Counted from the stretch's first letter, positions 9,589 through 22,400 are shown. The stretch: 64,000 nt of DNA from Ditylenchus dipsaci (GCA_004194705.1 SADC01001335.1:1-64000), one strand, 5' to 3'. The notes: a model not told the origin generated them from the sequence alone. A program made the numbers and translations.

Positions 9589-10729
9589 GGTACTTGACAA
9601 TATTTCGCCGACAATTGTTTCGCCGACAATTATTTCGCCGACATTATTTCGCCGACATTATTTCGCCAACAATTATTTCGCCGACAATTATTTCGCGCGA
9701 CATAATTTCGCGGACCATTATTTCGCCGCGACAAAATTTCGCGGCCATTATTTATTTTTACTAATTTCATTGATTACATGCCAGACATTTTTCAAGTGAA
9801 TCCAACGCAAGGTTTTATTGGCTCAAGTCATATAAAAACAAATCAGAGGAGAAAATAACAACAAAGATTTAAACATTCCTATTATTCTCCATCCGGATCC
9901 GAAATTTCTTCATCAGAAAATTCTGGCTCGCAGCCTTTAATGTACCATATTTATTGTAATAGAACACCATGGTACTCTATTTTTCAGCTTCCAAAAATTT
10001 TTTGACCTTGTGTTAGAAATGATATAAAACATGGTTTACCACCCTAGTTTTGGCCTTAAGGGGTGGTGCTCTATTAGAGACTGGTGTTCTATTAGAATAA
10101 ATACGGTAAGTACCTTGAGCCATTCTGAAGTTGGAAGCGATCGCACCGAGATATTCGAAAGGAACGATGTTCTCCCAATTCTTCACTGCTTGTGTCATCA
10201 GTCGTTTTATTCGTTCGTCAGCAAGGAGGTACTTCATTCTCTTCTATGGACGATTACCACCAAGGGCCATTTCGTTGCAGACACCGATAATTCCTCTTTG
10301 GACCAGCTAAAAACATTTCATAGACCCTAAACTTTATCCTTATTTATTGCAAAACAATCAATGTGTCAAGATTTCTTATTATAATACATGCCAACGCCAC
10401 GATTTTTCGCCACTAAAATCTTCCAAATTAGAAAATATAGCTGAAGTAAAGGTACCACATGAGAAAACTGCGCATCTGAGTCATAGCGGTCGAATAATTA
10501 CTCTTCTTGCAGATGGTTGTAAAGATTCGCGCCGTAAAATCAGCCATAAAAATAGCGCGAATTAGAAAAAAACGACACATAGAATATCGGCGAAATTTTG
10601 TCGCGGCGAAATAATGGTCCGCGAAATAATGTCGCGCGAAATAATGTCGGCGAAATTTTGTCGCGGCGAAATATTGTCGGCGAAATAATGTCGGCGAAAT
10701 AAATGTCGGCGAAATATTGTCCGGTACCG
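9589..10729. mobile_element. foldback element D (TTTCGCCGACAATTA arms)
   Basis: Left arm 9589-9745 has ten units near ATTTCGCCGACAATT; right arm 10578-10729 has the inverted units; the ends are GGTACTTGACAATATTTCG and GGTACCGGACAATATTTCG (reverse). A probable 9 bp duplication TAATAGAGG (9580-9588; 10730-10738) lies in TACCGTA-MITE sequence that starts at 9517. A second TACCGTA MITE lies inside (9943-10108). Interior minus-strand stretches (for example 10120-10220, EDxx-like basic/acidic text) may be gene fragments but cannot be assigned. Confidence 0.8.
9943..10108. mobile_element. TACCGTA MITE, cassette GAACACCA
   Basis: Left end TACCATATTTATTGTAATAG, then GAACACCATGGTACTCTATTTTTCA; right end GGTGGTGCTCTATTAGAGACTG, then GTGTTCTATTAG and TACGGTA. 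The cassette GAACACCA / TGGTGTTC is repeated at both ends. Core shortened to about 80 bp. Nested in element D. Confidence 0.65.
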
Positions 10730-10924
10730 TAATAGAGGGGGATCTTGTATATTTCAAACATGTCGCGCCGGAATTTTTGAAAACAAAAACAACAAAAAAC
10801 ATTAGCCAATTAAAAATTGATTCCTTAACCATTAAATAAAAATCAGGAGGTGAAAAGAACAACCAGAACAACAATCAAAACCATAACAACAATCAGGAGG
10901 TGAAAACAGTAATAAGCAACAAAC

Positions 10925-11781
10925 AACAAATAATAGACCAGGATGTGACAAGTTTAACTCAAAACGCGTGAAATTCAGGATTCGGTGCTTCAATTCATCG
11001 TTCCAATCCACTTCCAAAGATTCATCGCTCAGGTAACCATTTTCATTGTTTTCTTCCTCATCATTTTCTTCCATTCTTGCCACCACAGCATTTATTCAGC
11101 TCGCGCCTCTTCCAGCTTCTGTTGTTCTTTCAAGACTGGACCATGCTGTTTGAAACAGTTAATAAAGTCATCTTGAAAAACATGTAAACATCAAAAAAAC
11201 CACTTGTGCTGCTGTCGCTGCTGTGAGACGAATATGACGAAGTCCGCAAGTTTTTGAGCGTATTCTGCCGGAGCCTTTCGACACACTGTCGTTGGTACTC
11301 CAAGACGAAAATTGTGACAATTAAGGAACTTTTCTAGCCAACCTCGCTTGTCTAAAAACATTCAGAAAAGTACAAATCACGTGTAAAACAACCGAACCGT
11401 AAAATGTCCTTCATCTATTTCCGAATTAAACATCTTGTCTGCTTGCTGTTGGATTATTTGGCAAGAGAATCGAAGCTTCTTCGCACGCTGTCTTCTGATC
11501 GATGTTGCAAGCTCTCTGTCCAAATCAGCAAACGTCAACGGTGGACCGCTTCCACGCAGTCTCGTCTTGTTTTCGCCTGAAGTCGATGTGTCTTTTAAAC
11601 GAAATCATCTCCGTAAATTATACAGAAAAACATATACATACTTGGTTAGCAGCAGATCCTGTTCATTTTCGATCCAATCGCAAATACTGGATCGAGAGAT
11701 GCTATATTTCTTGCTTGCTGAATGAACAGAGCCCCGCTTTGCTTCTTAGATGACCTCCAGCTTCCATTCAGTGGAGTATGC
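10925..11781 (-). pseudogene. pogo/Tigger-type transposase relic (HTH domains, DDE region missing)
   Basis: The N-terminal block 11642-11781 reads STEWKLEVI (then a TAA) EAKRGSVHSASKKYSISRSS, a helix-turn-helix of the Psq/Brinker/CENP-B type. Block 11398-11591 (LRGSGPPLTFADLDRELATS..) and block 11201-11351 (RGWLEKFLNCHNFRLG) together match the Tc5/CENP-B DNA-binding domain of pogo-like transposases. Short introns with GT..AG ends separate them. Block 10925-11171 (DDFINCFKQHG.., acidic tail) resembles the C-terminus that normally follows the DDE domain. The catalytic part is absent, and there is a stop plus phase breaks. Either a decayed transposase or remains of a domesticated DNA-binding gene. 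Truncated on the 5' side at 11782 by a hAT-like end. Confidence 0.7.
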
Positions 11782-11875
11782 CAGAGATGGGCAAAGATCA
11801 GATCAGTTCAGATCAGATCGCCGAAGATCAGATCAGTTCAGATCAGATAGCCGAAGATCAGATCAGATCGGCATA
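11782..11875. mobile_element. hAT-like terminus with GATCAGATCAG array
   Basis: CAGAGATGGGCAAAGATCAG has the look of a hAT-superfamily end (CAGxGATGGGCAA is common there), followed by repeated GATCAGATCAGTTCAGATCAG to about 11872. The opposite end was not found; a TACCGTA MITE interrupts the sequence from 11994. Confidence 0.5.
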
Positions 11876-11993
11876 ATATATATTTTTCCTTAATTTTGTC
11901 AAATTTCACAATTTTATTCAAAATTTTACGGCGAAACGTATTTTACACAGAGTTGCGAAAAGATCAGATCGATTTGAGCTTTCAAATGATATA

Positions 11994-12247
11994 TACCGTA
12001 TTTCCTGTAATAAGGCGGCATGCCGCCTTATTTTTCAAACCCCTGAAAATCCGAAAAATTCGAATTCAATCTCGAGGTTTTGGGTGCTCAACCAAAATCT
12101 AAAAATTAGAATCGGTAGAGCTCGTGGGAGTTAAGAAAACGCATCAAACAGATAACCAAAGTATTCACTCTGCTTCGAGATATAGACCCTCGAAGTTGGG
12201 TGTGCCGCCTTATTAGAGGGTGCCGCCTTATTACAGGAAATACGGTA
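11994..12247. mobile_element. TACCGTA MITE, cassette AAGGCGGCA
   Basis: A complete 254 bp copy. Left end TACCGTATTTCCTGTAATAA, then GGCGGCATGCCGCC; right end carries GTGCCGCCTTATTAGAGG, then GTGCCGCCTTATTACAGG, then AAATACGGTA. The cassette GGCGGCA/TGCCGCC thus occurs four times. Core: CTCGAGGTTTTGGGTGCTCA, GTAGAGCTCGTGGGAGTTAA, GAGATATAGACCCTCGAAG. Confidence 0.85.
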
Positions 12248-13140
12248 ATACCTTTGGGAACATAGTGGATAGTTGCCTAAACAATCTAAAGTTTAAATGA
12301 ATGTCGAGTTACTGAGTGCTTGAAGCTGAGACCATTTTCTGAAAACTGAGTAAAACACAGAACACACAAATTCTATATTGCCATCATGAATTACAAAAAA
12401 TCGCTCTGAAATAATTTAAAAAAGTCAGGATATAAAGGCCCAGAAAAATTCAGTGGTATATACACTTACCCCCATTCATTAACTACCAGCCATTATGTCT
12501 TTGCAAGCAACCTTCAAGTGTATATTCAGTGCAATATTCCAAAAATGTTTTTGATTGTTACGCGACGAAAATGCTTTTATTTACACGTAGCTTCAATAAT
12601 AACACGTAAAAATCAGACAATGCAATAATAAGGAGCAACTAAAGAAACAGCTAGCGGATGAACTCCTTGTTTCTAAATATCATCCTCATTTATCACTCTT
12701 TCTCTATAATATTTTTCTGCTTGACACGATTGATATTTTTATTTTTTACTTATTTCAAGAAATAAAATTTTCCCGTAAAAGAAATTATCAAAGCTTCACC
12801 AGCAATCAATTTTTAACAACAACATTATTCTAGTCATAAATTTTTCATTTGCAAAAAGGGAAGAACAGCAATTGCAAAGTTATGGCTATGGTAATTTGTT
12901 GGGCTGGGTCATGACCACATGGCTGGCTTGGGAAGGCTGGCCTATCAACGGAAGGGTATGTTTGAAAAAGGCCCCTGTCTGCGCATCAACATAATTTTCA
13001 AAAGACTTGGAGCACTAGGGTAAAAATGTGCTTGACCCTAGGCAGGGACGAACTGCATTGGATTTGTTTCAATGATCAGTTCGACTGTATTAATTATGAT
13101 GCATAATGGATCAAATTGTAAAGTTATTCCAGATATTCTT
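12248..13140. other. gene-free AT-rich stretch
   Basis: No coding exon, RNA gene or inverted repeat was recognised between the MITE and the element 3' of the phosphatase gene. Composition is AT-rich with one GC-richer patch (12890-13050). Confidence 0.4.
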
Positions 13141-13422
13141 TAAAGGGCCATGAAACTTGATTTTAAACTTAACTCAATTTGCGAGACCAACCTAATTTGG
13201 TCAATAATCTTTCGAATTGTTTTTTTGTGTGCATTTTAAATTTGAATTTTGTGCTTTAGGCAATACAGAACGAAATCTCAAGCTCGACTATGGTTCAAAA
13301 TTTTGAAAAAAATTTAAATGCAAACAAAAATAATTCGAAAATATTATTTACCAAATTAGTTTGGTGTCGCGGTAATTCAAATTTCGCAAGTTGCTGTGCT
13401 TATCAAGTTGTGTGGCACTTTG
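13141..13422. mobile_element. TTAAAGGGCCATG element
   Basis: Left end TTAAAGGGCCATGAAACTTG; right end carries GCTGTGCTTATCAAGTTGTG, which matches the arms of the 52325-53826 element (AAGCACAGCAATTTG). Non-coding; lies immediately 3' of the phosphatase gene. Confidence 0.5.
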
Positions 13423-13516
13423 AAGCGATTACCATAGCTATAGCTAAACACAAAATTGAAGAACACAGGAATCTGGGTGGAACAGGAGAAAAATATCCGA
13501 GATTAAAATAAAGCCA

Positions 13517-16500
13517 CTAGAGCATGCCTCTACGAAACAGTTTGGACGGCTTCATCTCCATGCTAAGAAATTTAGAATCTGCGAGGGTGCTTGCAATATT
13601 ATGGGCCAGATTGCTAGTCCTATTGCTGCGCTCTTTCAGCACTGTGGAGTTGGGTTTCAAGATCTGCAAAAATTGTGGTTAATAATAAGAAGATTACGAG
13701 AAATTAGCAAATTTATGGTTGTAATTTTTTTTTTCGAATTTGAATTTACCTGGAAAGAGCACAACAAATTTCTGTCCACATTCATGACAGCGCCAGCATT
13801 ATCGAACTCACCTAAATTTGTGCTATTTAAGAAGCACAAAAAAATTAAGAAAAAGTTTTACCACAATAGTTAGGAGCAGAGAAAATGGTGACAAGGCCCC
13901 GTTTTCCGAAGAATTCATAGCCGTCTTCAACCACTTGATGCCCCCTAACCACTATGTCAAGGTCCATTTTCTGGAGAAACTGGGAGAGCACATCTTGTCC
14001 AAACACATAGGAAACACCTCGATCATTCGGTGCCCATCCTAACACTTTGGGATCTGGGTCCGACCACAAAATATCGCATAGTAAACCTGAATTTTTTTTA
14101 TTTAGGCAGATTCGAGTTCCACTGATAGCAGGTAATTTTTGTTGCAATAGATTATTAATAAAATAAATTTTTGAAAGGCTGTTTAGGGGTCGTTAAGAAT
14201 TTCTCGGCAACTTTTTAGATCATTTACGGCATCTTATATCTTCTCTACCAATCCATCCCTCGACTTTGATCACTTATATTTCAGACAAAGAAATCATTTT
14301 GCATAGCTGTCGTATTCAACTTTTACAACTACCACGAGCTCTAGCGATTTTACTTCTTGAATTTTGGCTGAACACTAAAAAGCTCCTAGATATACCCAAA
14401 GTTTTCATCATTTTTGATGGATTGACTAATAATACCTCTAAGGTATTATTATAAAAAATTTGTATATTGTTACAGAGCTTCAACTCAAGTCTATGAAAAC
14501 AAAAAACAATTTTTTTAGATTTTTCACCAAAATTTTTGCTATGTTTTGCTGTTTCCCTAGTATCCTTCCACCCCAAAATTGTACAATTATCCGTATAATT
14601 GCTTTTATTATTTTTCCTGTTATTCCCATGATATATTACAACGTTTTCTTCTTCTTTTTGCAACAATGGATGCAGCGGGGTGGTGAGGGTGAGTTACCAC
14701 TCTCCAACTTCAAGTAACAAAAAATATAGTATTCTGGCTGAAAGGCTAAAGATACATCCAAAAGAGCATATAGTCTGCAGGTATCGGATTACTGCAACTG
14801 CCTGCCGGTGTTCACGTAAGTGGCGCTGCATTGTGGTTGTTGAGTGGATTAGAAAAAAAGAAAGCTCAGGTTGTTGCTTTTTCTTGTATGTTCCAGAACC
14901 GCAAACATAATAATGGTTCTTCAAAGTTTTTTTTGTTTTTTTCGAGATTCAGAATCTTTTTATTTTGAAATTGACCAAATCTTTTTTTGCTGAAATAATG
15001 AACCTTATATAAGATGGCATTTTATGCTTTTCACTTCGAAAATGGTAAAAACGTCTTCTTTGTGTAAGACTTCCAACTTAGAAAAATCGATTGAACATTG
15101 AAAATTCGAAATTTTTCATGTCTTTATCGATTTCTTCAGTAAAGTCGGTGAAAATAGGAAAATGAAAAAACAATAGGGTGAAGGCGCAGATAAAGAATTC
15201 CAAAATCGAAACTTTTCAAAAATTTCTTCAAGGGCCGCCCTAACTTTTTGGGTGACAGTTAACTCACTGGATGACCGTTGAATGTGTCGTAATTTTGAAA
15301 TTTTCTAAAAAAATTACCCGTTTCATGCACCTCCACTGGTCTAACAATTCTTTTAAGTTGCTCCAAAGTCCTGAGATGGGGTGAAAGGCCTCCGTGACAA
15401 CAGAATATTTTGTTTTCAATGAGGGCAGCCACAGGCATGCAGTTGAATACGTCCTGAAATGTTTTCCACGTTTTGATGCTCAGTCTGTTTTTGCCTGCAA
15501 ACACTGGGTGTAATCCAAATAGCTAGCCAGATATATAATCACATACACTCGTTGTAGAATCCATAGACACGATTGAGGGCAGACACTTCGTGGTTTCCCC
15601 TCAGCAGGAAAAAGTTACCCGGATACTTGATTTTGTAGCATAACAGCAGGATAATGGTCTGCAAAACATCGGCTTAGTTTTGAGCAATTGAAAAATAAGA
15701 TCTTTACTTCTAAGCTTTTGGGCCCCTATCCACGTAGTCGCCAAGAAACAGGTAGTTGGAGGACGGTGGAAATCCTGAGAGCTTGAACAGCCTCAGCAAA
15801 TCTGAGAATTGGCCGTGGATATCACCTGAAAATTTAGTGGGTTTGAGATTTTAGCGCTTGTTTTTAGGGTAAAAGGCTATTTAATTCAGTTATTATGAAA
15901 ACATGGTTTAATCTGAAATTAGTTTTCTTGGTGGCGCAGGGGGTAAGCATGTGGGTGCTAGTGAACAACAGAGGTGAGAAAAAACCGAATCAGACCAATA
16001 TTACAAAATTCCTTTCGAATTTTGATTCAAAATATTGTGAGAAAACAATTTTTACAGCCAGAAAATAAGTTCAATCGCTTAGAACCTCACCGCTTATCAC
16101 CACCCTATACACTTCAAACTACCTTAAACACTGAATCAGGGTGTATAGGGTGCCTTGGAGTGGTTTAGATTCTGGGCGATTGATGTCTTGGTCTTCCTAT
16201 TATGTTTTCTCGAAATTTTAAAAATTTTCTATGGAACATTCCAACAGTGAAGTCACAAAGCCGCACAATTTGACCTAATTTTTTTGCAAACCTCCTATTC
16301 CTTATTTGAAGTCCCAACACAAAGTCAACATGATATTTTTGCTCACAATTAGTTGCTGCTGGATACCCACACACCATTTTGAAATCCACACCATCAACAC
16401 AGACCAATAACCACATATTTGTGTGTTCAGAACACAAACAAAACACACAACTAAATTGCCGGAAAAGGTTTCTAGGACCACATGCTCTAGTCAACAAAAA

Positions 16501-17628
16501 CCAAACGGATTTTTGAAGTAAATTACGTTTCAGCATTGTTTTATTTGTCGGTCACGTATTTATAATTGCCTTTTGGAACGAAAAAAAGCAAGTCAAAGAT
16601 GGATTTTATGTTCTACCTGCTATTTTGAGTGGTGCATTCAGCTCCAAAAGCATGGGTTGTTGCAGAAAAATCTGTCGAGACAGCTGGCAAATCATTTTAA
16701 CCTCCTGCTCCGACACATCTATACTGTGGCTAGACGACTGTTTCCAGGAAGTGGGCACTGAGTGGTCTGACTAAAAATAGTTTTTGTACAGTAATAATTG
16801 CAATAAAAAGGCTAATAAGATGGCGAATAAGAATTAGAATGTGTGTATGCTTTCAAGGGGATTCGCACTTCTGACATATTTTGTGGATATGACAAATTTT
16901 GGTTAATGAGAAGCTGGTGCAGTTCATTTCAGTTTATTTTGAAATTTTTTGTGGTTTTTGGTTTAAAAGACTTATTTATCGAGAAAATTTCATATTCTGA
17001 GAAACACAAGTACCGTATTTCCTCTAATAAGAGCCACTGGGCGCTTATTTTTCAAACCCCCAAAAATCTGAAAATTTTGGGGTCGATCTCGAAAATTTTT
17101 AGTGCTCCACCAATATCTAAAATTCGGAATCAGTAAAGCTCGTGGGAGTTAAGAAAACGCAAAAAACAGATAAGAAAAATATTTGCTCTGGGCTGAGACA
17201 GAGGTCCTCAAAGTTAGGGGTGGGCGCTTATTAGAGGAAATACGGTAGCTAAAATATGATGGCATATAACCCAAAGTTAAAGTACCCAAGTATTTAATTT
17301 TGCATATAAAAAACCATTAATTCAAAATTCTGTAAAAGAAAAAAGGCAGACAAGGGCATTAGTTAGTGCTCGGTACAATAAAAAAATCTAGAGCCGGCTA
17401 CCGACCCGAAATTTAAAGCAGCGATAACACCATGCACATCGCTGGATCCTGGGGCTGTCAGTGCCGGCATCGATGCTGTTTTTAAACACAAAAGTGCTTA
17501 AAAGCAATTTTTCATTACTACAACAGACTAACCTGTGTCAACCTTGATATTATGCTGTCCACATCTAGCTGTTGTTGTTGACCAGTGGAGGATGAATAGG
17601 AGGTAAATGATTTCCTCCTGGTCACCAT
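13517..17628 (-). CDS. serine/threonine protein phosphatase PP1 catalytic subunit-like
   Basis: This encodes a PP1/GLC7-type phosphatase that removes phosphate from Ser/Thr with two metal ions. Eight exons were mapped: 17533-17628 (ATG at 17626-17628), 16617-16770, 15708-15825, 15547-15658, 15318-15494, 13862-14086, 13750-13811, 13517-13663. All introns are GT..AG and phases agree, except for one missing A near the GGPK-type run in exon 3 (RGPKSLE). The protein is about 363 residues: [10 protein letters not shown] near 21-30, GDIHGQ near 84, GDYVDRG near 112, LLRGNHE near 141, CCHGGLSP near 192, [12 protein letters not shown] near 267, SAPNYCGEFDNAG near 288. The metal and phosphate ligands D, H, D, R, N, H, H are all present. 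RAHQ is replaced by RGHQ and the tail is basic and Ser/Asn-rich, so this is a divergent PP1 paralogue, probably not the main housekeeping isoform. A MITE sits in intron 1. Confidence 0.92.
17011..17247. mobile_element. TACCGTA MITE, cassette GGGCGCTT (in PP1 intron 1)
   Basis: Left TACCGTATTTCCTCTAATAA then GAGCCACTGGGCGCTTATTT; right GGGGTGGGCGCTTATTAGAGG then AAATACGGTA. Core as in the 11994 copy. Only one right-hand cassette. Located between the first two phosphatase exons. Confidence 0.85.
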
Positions 17629-19045
17629 GCTCTTGATCAATATATAGATAGAGCTATAATATGTGGTCGAGTGACTTTATGTTATAATAATAGACCGCTA
17701 GACAATAAATAAAGAGAAATTATCAAAAAGAAGGTATCTAAATTTCAGTTTATATATAAAATTATCAAATTTTTGGTATTAATATAAATAATAAAAAAAA
17801 GTAAGGAATTAAAAATTAGAAAAACTGGATAGTAGCAGAAGTTGAAACACGAAACAATACAAATTTGCCAAATAAAAATGTTTTTAAAACTGTCTTGAGT
17901 TTGAGCACAATACATGTCCCTTCTGAATTGGTGCAACAAAACCAAAGTTTTTTACTTATTGTTTGACCATTTCTATAAAGGATAGACAGTACTTCTTTTT
18001 TCATGGTGACCGAGCTGTCTGCCGGCTCCGTCCGTAAGAATAATGGATGATGCATATAAAAAGACGTAAATTTTGAAGATAGGATGGGACAGCAGACGGC
18101 TGGCCGAAAACATAGGAATGGCGCACGGAAAAACCCTCTGATTCAAAAAAATCAGTTTCAAAAATTTTTTTAGAGCGGTTCAGGTCGTAATTAGTAATTT
18201 CTTTCTTAAATGAAAGTGCAAAACTTTTTTCACCCAAAAATTTATTCTAGATTTTTGGATAAGCAGAAGCAGAACATTAAAAACCCCAGAAGCGGCTTTA
18301 GCCCTGATATATACCAGGGTAAAAAGTGGGTGCCGATTTCGGGGATAGGGCCAAAACTTTTGACGTTTCGTATTCAGGATTTGCAAAAAGTAATCCGCCA
18401 AATTAGATTCACCCATTTTTATACTCACACACTGCTTTCTCCTAAAGTAAAAGTGCAGCAGCAAAAGTTCACATCCAAAAACATTGTTTGGGAATCGAAC
18501 TCACACCCATTTTACAACTTTCAAGCCTAACTAGCAATGCACACACTTCCTTTTTTGCTCCTGAAATTCCCAGAATAGACATTTTGCCGCAACAAAAACA
18601 ACTCTAAAATGCTCAAATTCGCATAAAAAATCAACTCATTCAAACAGAAACAACAAAAAATAAAAAAGTTATTAAAAAAATCATCCAAAAATATGAGTGC
18701 ATCACACTAAAGTACAATTAGGTCGCTGAATTCAGCCTAGGCTATATTTGCCTTTTGAGTCTGATTTCTGCTTGAAAGGACACTCTTTCTACGCACACAC
18801 ACTCACATACCTACCCTCCAGTTGTCCACTGGGACAACTAGGCGTATAAAACAAGCAGAGCTAATGGAAAAGCGCCACCAAAATGACGAATCCAATCAAA
18901 CAAAAACTTGTATAAACTTGGGAAAATTAGAAAAAAAATGGTTGGGATCGTTTTTAATTACAGGGAAATTATCAAATCTCTGAGAATTCGTTAAATTGTA
19001 GATGACCGTGGCCTTATAAAATAAAGGAAGGGTGGTTTGAGAGCT
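17629..19045. other. gene-free region upstream of the phosphatase gene
   Basis: It would contain the phosphatase promoter; no clear promoter element stands out. A partial inverted similarity around 18010-18130 and 21770-21810 (GGCTGGCCG / CGGCCGGCC) hints at an old element. GGCGTATAAAACAAG near 18841 is TATA-like but has no gene behind it. Confidence 0.35.
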
Positions 19046-19450
19046 TCACCTTGATCCCCTGTGGTTTTTTTGATTAGTGCTGTTAAACGCAGGTTAGACC
19101 AGAATACATTAGGACAGACTCAAACATGTTTCTCTTACTTTTTTGTGGTCCGCGAGATATCAAAGGCGGACGGAGCTCGGCAATCGCTACTTATTCATCA
19201 AGAGGGCATTGGAACTCAGTTTTTACTGTTTTACAGAAATTTCAAGGAATCCGCCCCATTTCGAATTGCCATAACTTTCTTAGAGCCAATTTTAAAAGTG
19301 TTAAAAGCAGAACTACTCAGAATTTAAAAGCGATTTCGTTTGGTATATATTATCAAAATACAAAATTTGTGCTTGTCCCGCCATGTTCTGGCTCCTATTC
19401 TGTACTGGATTGTGTGTGGGCAAGATTTCAAACCACAGGGTCATCAAGCA
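19046..19450. repeat. inverted-repeat element bounded by CCCTGTGGTTT
   Basis: GATCCCCTGTGGTTTTTTTGA (19052-19072) faces AAACCACAGGGTCATCAAGC (19432-19451) inverted, the same boundary motif as in foldbacks near 22850, 26420, 38630 and 56690. A 162-codon frame crosses it but looks like repeat translation. Confidence 0.4.
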
Positions 19451-22400
19451 AAATTTTTCTAGCATTGGATAGCGAAAAGTTGTTCCAGGGAATGGCTAAA
19501 TTTCGATATACACCCCATTTAATTTTGACTTTAAAATCAAAAATAGGACCAAGCCAAATTTTGAGTGAAGGAAAGGAGTATGTATCAAAATATCACAAAT
19601 TCGCCCTGTTGTAACAATTTATAATGGTTTATACAATAAAATAAAGTTTCAAAATATAGCACTGAATCTCAGCTATATTTTGAGGGCTCATGCGCTTATG
19701 AGTAGCAAACTTGCATTTAAGCACAACTTAAAATTTACTGCAAAATAAAAAATGTTTCAGAACAGCCATTTCCAGCATAGATGATTTTTTAAAAAAGTTG
19801 ACAAGCATTTTACCAAAAAGCTAGATATGTAGTAAAGGTAGTAGTTGCTAGTCAACCGCCCACCACAATTCTATTTGCAGACCCATTGTTTCCTACTACC
19901 CTCCTCATCTTTAAAGAAGTAGCTATCCTAGGGCAAAGATCTCCTGGTGGTGGTGCAACCTCTTTTTAAGGGGCTTAATTCCCTGGTTGCACCAAAAAAA
20001 CTTGCGCCTGACTCCAAACTCATCTCTCTAGCTTGACACTAACACCCAGCCAGCTAGTAAGCAATTAATGGGCAGCAGCAGAGGCAGCGACTAGAAAAGA
20101 GCTGCTGTTGCTCACAAATGCCACGGTCTAATTGGTTTTGAAAGCGGGATGGCCATCCAAGTGCCATTGATGGTCTCTGAACGGCTGTTTCAAGGAGCAA
20201 TCTTAGGGTTTTGCAGTCTCTAATCGCCAATTTAGGTATGCAAATAAGGTTAGAATTGAACATTTGGGCTGGATAAAGATTTTTTTTGAAGCTTTTTAGC
20301 TAAGATTTTGCTTTTGAAGTCATTTTGAAGTCAAATATTTAGACCAGACTTTATTTGTTGGAATAAGATGCGATCTGAAAATTCCAGGCTAGGTTCCTAT
20401 TTAGGCTAGGTATATGGTTGGTTTTCCAATAAGAATATAAATCTTCGACTTTTTAGCCAAATATTTTGAGGGTGAAGAATCAAGTTTTCGGGGTCAATTA
20501 CAATCTTGAGGGTCAATGATCCTGGCACTGGACCAAACTGACAGCCTATGGCTTTTTGTTCAATGAATTTATTTGGTGAATAAGTCATGTGGAATAGCAT
20601 TGAATTAATTTTTTTTTGGTTAATTTATGTCTAAAAAGGTTTTTATAATGGCGAAAAAGTCGCAAGTTATAATGGCAGTAAAGAATTAAATTTTCGGGTT
20701 TTCAAGTCAAGCACATATCAAATCAATCGCTCCACTTAAAAATTTCAATTGCTCGACAACCATTATTAAAAAAAAGAAACTGGATAAAAAAAATACCGAA
20801 AAAAGGATGTACTGCAAGTTAGAGTGTGACTTAATTTTTTCCGCGTCACTGTTATCTCCGCTTCAAAGAAAATAAGGTAATCGCGAGTTTAAAAACGTAA
20901 AAATTCTATTCTCACTTCTTTTCTTTGCTTGAAACCTTCACTAAAATCTTTTTTTCGATACAAAAGATGAAGCAAGTAAATGTCAAGGAAAAAATACTCC
21001 TCAAGTGGGAAACTGACCTATGACCGACTTCCGCTGCTCTACCATTGAGCTGTCGAGACTATTGAACCCTCATTTTTTCTCGTTACTTAATTCTGGGAGG
21101 GCACCCAAACAACCTCTTTACAAAAAACCAAATTTCTATCGTTTTTTCCCGCACATGAAATGCTCAAAAAGGTCAAAACACAGTTTCAATAAAAAAAATT
21201 ATAGCAAATAGTTATATGGGAGTAGAGCCAAACAAATCAATAACATTCCCATCTATTCAATTGCCATCAAACTTTTTTGCCTTTTTTGACAGCAGGTGGT
21301 GCTCAAGCAAATGTGTGGGGGAGAAAAGAGAAAAGAACACTTCCAAGGACAGACCATTCATGAAATCAAACAACATTAGGCGAGCACTGGGTAAAAAGTT
21401 TGTTGTGGCCAGACTAAGCCTATATGACTGGGGCAAGGGTGGAGAGGGGGGGGGCAGTGTAAAGAAGAAGAAATGACATTAAAAAAGGCCAATAAAGGGG
21501 CCTGCCCTCACACTTCTCTGATATATATTTATTTCCTCTTTCTTTATAGTAGTTCTGTGAAAAGGAACATTTACAGAAAATAAAAGTTGAAAAAATTTTT
21601 CATTGTTGTTTTTAACTAAATTTAAGGCTTGCAAAGGCTGCTAATCATCACCTATTATTGTTTTTTGATTGGTTTATGGCCTCTCAAGTTCGAATCCACC
21701 TACACGCATATCTGGCTTTTGGTGTTTTGTTAATTATAGTGACGACATAAAAAAAGGATGGCGTCCCGCCTGTTGTCCGTGTGCTTTTGGCCGGCCGTCC
21801 GACCAGCCGTCCTACTTTTTTCACCAGAAACCTGAACAAAAACATAACCGAAATCTAAATTTTAAAAAATCGAAAGAAAACAGGATTTAATAACCAAGTT
21901 TGTTTTGAATATTTTCGATTTGGTCTTTCTGTGCTTCCAGGTGTATTACCCTATCAGATGGTCTTGATAAGTAAAATTCCAAACCACATGAAAATAATGC
22001 CAAAATCGTCAAAAAATAAATTCGGTGCTCAGCGCTATAAAGAACGGCCATTTTAGGCGAGTCGACTACCAAAGGTCGTCACTCAAACTCGCTTCAAGAT
22101 AAAAATTCGCTTGAAAATCTGATGAATTTCATATTCTAACGCATACATTAGCCCAAACTTTAGCACGATTTGAATTGACCCATCTTACGTCTATCTGATT
22201 TTGCAGAGCTTCAATTTTTAAAGTGGGCATTGCTCGAAATTTAAGACGTTTGGAGAAATAGCAGGAGCAGCAGCAATAATATATGTGTATGTATATATAT
22301 ATAATAGATGGAGGGGGGGGGGCCAAACATGTGTTCCCCTTGTCTCCTGCCTTTCAAATAATATTTTCCGCAAATGAAGTAAGTGTTTTTTCGGAACAAA

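Noticed and set aside
9495..9799. Frames across the TTTCGCCGACA array (also 10428-10874)
   Set aside because: The array unit lacks stop codons in several frames, so long frames arise automatically from element D's arms.
16165..16536. 123-codon minus-strand frame next to PP1 exons
   Set aside because: It lies in the intron between mapped PP1 exons 2 and 3, has no PP1 similarity, and the flanking exons join in phase without it.
19126..19614. 162-codon plus-strand frame
   Set aside because: It runs through CCCTGTGGTTT-bounded repeat sequence, has no recognisable domain and no splice or poly(A) context; most likely chance.
21015..21060. Reverse-strand tRNA-like segment (AGCTCAATGGTAGAGCAG)
   Set aside because: A good D-arm is visible but no anticodon stem, T-arm or acceptor closure; at best a tRNA fragment.
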